DNA from: Byssothecium circinans | Taxonomy: Eukaryota; Ascomycota; Dothideomycetes; Pleosporales; Massarinaceae | Length of the DNA stretch: 56,546 nt | Direction of reading: 5' to 3' | NCBI GenBank assembly: GCA_010015675.1 | Contig: ML976978.1 | Span: 275,625-332,170 of the forward strand | Shown here: positions 55,756-56,546 of the stretch, in pieces | How the letters are laid out: the number at the start of each line of letters is the position of its first letter | Position numbering within the stretch: position 1 is the stretch's first letter | Notes under the pieces: model-generated | The model's input: the letters and a program-made list of their open reading frames with translations, nothing else | Databases searched by the model: none | Told to the model about the DNA's origin: nothing | Program-made: the position numbers and the translations under genes

Positions 55756-56502
55756 ATGCACGCTCCGACACTGACGACCCTCGCTCTCATTCTCTTCCCA
55801 GTCCTGACAACATGCGCCGCTCCACCTACCATCTCTCTACTTCCTGCACTCCTCACCACAAAGACACTGGGTCCATATAGCAAAGGTCGCGGACAGACCG
55901 GCAGCACTTCCACCTCGTCCTTCATCGAACTCCAACTCAACCTCTGCAACTCCGGCTTCGCAGGCTGCTACAAGAACGGCGACTCGATCCCAGAGGGTGC
56001 TGAGCTCATCTACGCCACCGGACCCAACGTCGTGACCATCAACGAAGTGTGTTCCAACGACATTGCCACACTGCAGAGTTATCTGGGCGAAGCATGGCCG
56101 CAGGACTATACATATAGCGTGTTCATGCCAGCCATTGAAAAGAAGACGAATGCGGCGTACAAGTGCAAGAATCAAATGGCGTACGGAAGTGCAGTCCTGG
56201 GGAGGGTGGCTAAAGCGAACTGGAAAGACGTTAAAGCGTATGGAGGAAAATACACTAGTCAAGATGATACGAATGAGCAGCGGATCTTTGCGTGTGCCTC
56301 TGCGACCGGCGATCACTTCGCATGCACCACACACCTCTCGTCATCATCGAAACCTCTTGCGCTTGCTCAGTGTAAAGCACTCCTCTTTGACGCTGTTCCT
56401 TATATCAAAGCGCAGAGCGGGTCTAGTGCGAAAACAGTTGTGGGTGGGGACTTCAATCTATTATATGCAAAAATCGGTGATATTCCTTGGCGCCCTCGGT
56501 AA
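55756..56502 (+). CDS. Secreted endonuclease/exonuclease/phosphatase-like protein, probably continuing past the window
   Basis: ATG 55756 begins a signal peptide (MHAPTLTTLALILFPVLTTCA). The mature part shows hallmarks of the EEP fold in order: IELQLNLCNSGFAGCYKNG, VVTINEVCSND with the catalytic Glu, ATGDHFACTTHLSS and GGDFNLL (Asp/Asn of the GDFN motif). Multiple Cys suggest disulphides in an extracellular protein. The frame stops at 56502 soon after GDFN, before the expected C-terminal aspartate/histidine strand. A possible donor at the stop (CTCG-GTAATT) suggests an intron and a last exon beyond 56546. Substrate (nucleic acid or phosphoester) unknown. Confidence 0.75.
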   Translation: MHAPTLTTLALILFPVLTTCAAPPTISLLPALLTTKTLGPYSKGRGQTGSTSTSSFIELQLNLCNSGFAGCYKNGDSIPEGAELIYATGPNVVTINEVCSNDIATLQSYLGEAWPQDYTYSVFMPAIEKKTNAAYKCKNQMAYGSAVLGRVAKANWKDVKAYGGKYTSQDDTNEQRIFACASATGDHFACTTHLSSSSKPLALAQCKALLFDAVPYIKAQSGSSAKTVVGGDFNLLYAKIGDIPWRPR

Positions 56503-56546
56503 TTTTTTTCCCTCACCAAAATCGCTAGCGAGAGCGAAATTCCCAC

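Overview
The window reads as nuclear DNA of a filamentous ascomycete (Pezizomycotina, probably Dothideomycetes). The evidence is dense single genes on both strands, 45-62 bp introns with GTANGN donors and CTNAY-like branch sites, fungal-specific families (NB-ARC-TPR receptors, ankyrin protein with a STAND-type N-terminus, Fot1/pogo and hAT transposons) and transposons riddled with TAG/TAA codons of the kind left by repeat-induced point mutation (RIP). No bacterial, organellar or viral genes were seen.

Left third (1-15 kb) is an accessory, transposon-rich region. It holds the 5' part of an NB-ARC-TPR receptor gene that appears spliced to an N-terminal C2H2 zinc-finger exon (minus strand), an 8-bp minisatellite, a three-exon C2H2-type gene, a decayed second NB-ARC-TPR gene split by a 158-bp solo LTR with a perfect 5-bp target duplication, a 1.79-kb RIP-degraded Fot1/pogo element with 70-bp terminal inverted repeats, remnants of an acidic repeat protein, and a 3.0-kb RIP-degraded hAT element inserted in the 3' part of a membrane-protein gene.

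From 15 to 34 kb genes and long empty stretches alternate: small hypothetical and membrane proteins, mitochondrial TIM17, a dynamin-family GTPase with an SV40-like nuclear localisation signal, an ankyrin gene with a damaged N-terminal domain, an HSL-type alpha/beta hydrolase, an isochorismatase-family hydrolase, a membrane protein and an alpha/beta-hydrolase-fold protein without recognisable catalytic motifs.

From 35 to 48 kb lies conserved core: a DXD glycosyltransferase, VPS27 (ESCRT-0) head to head with a DOA4/USP8-like rhodanese-ubiquitin protease, and argininosuccinate synthase. VPS27 and DOA4 act at two ends of the same ubiquitin-dependent endosomal sorting pathway and share a 474-bp promoter region here.

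The right end (48-56.5 kb) is again accessory. It has a secreted low-complexity protein, a small secreted six-cysteine protein with a decayed tandem paralogue, a hypothetical single-exon gene, AT-rich DNA and a secreted endonuclease/exonuclease/phosphatase-like protein running into the window edge. Exon boundaries were set by hand from frame continuity and splice consensus; no search or transcript data were used.
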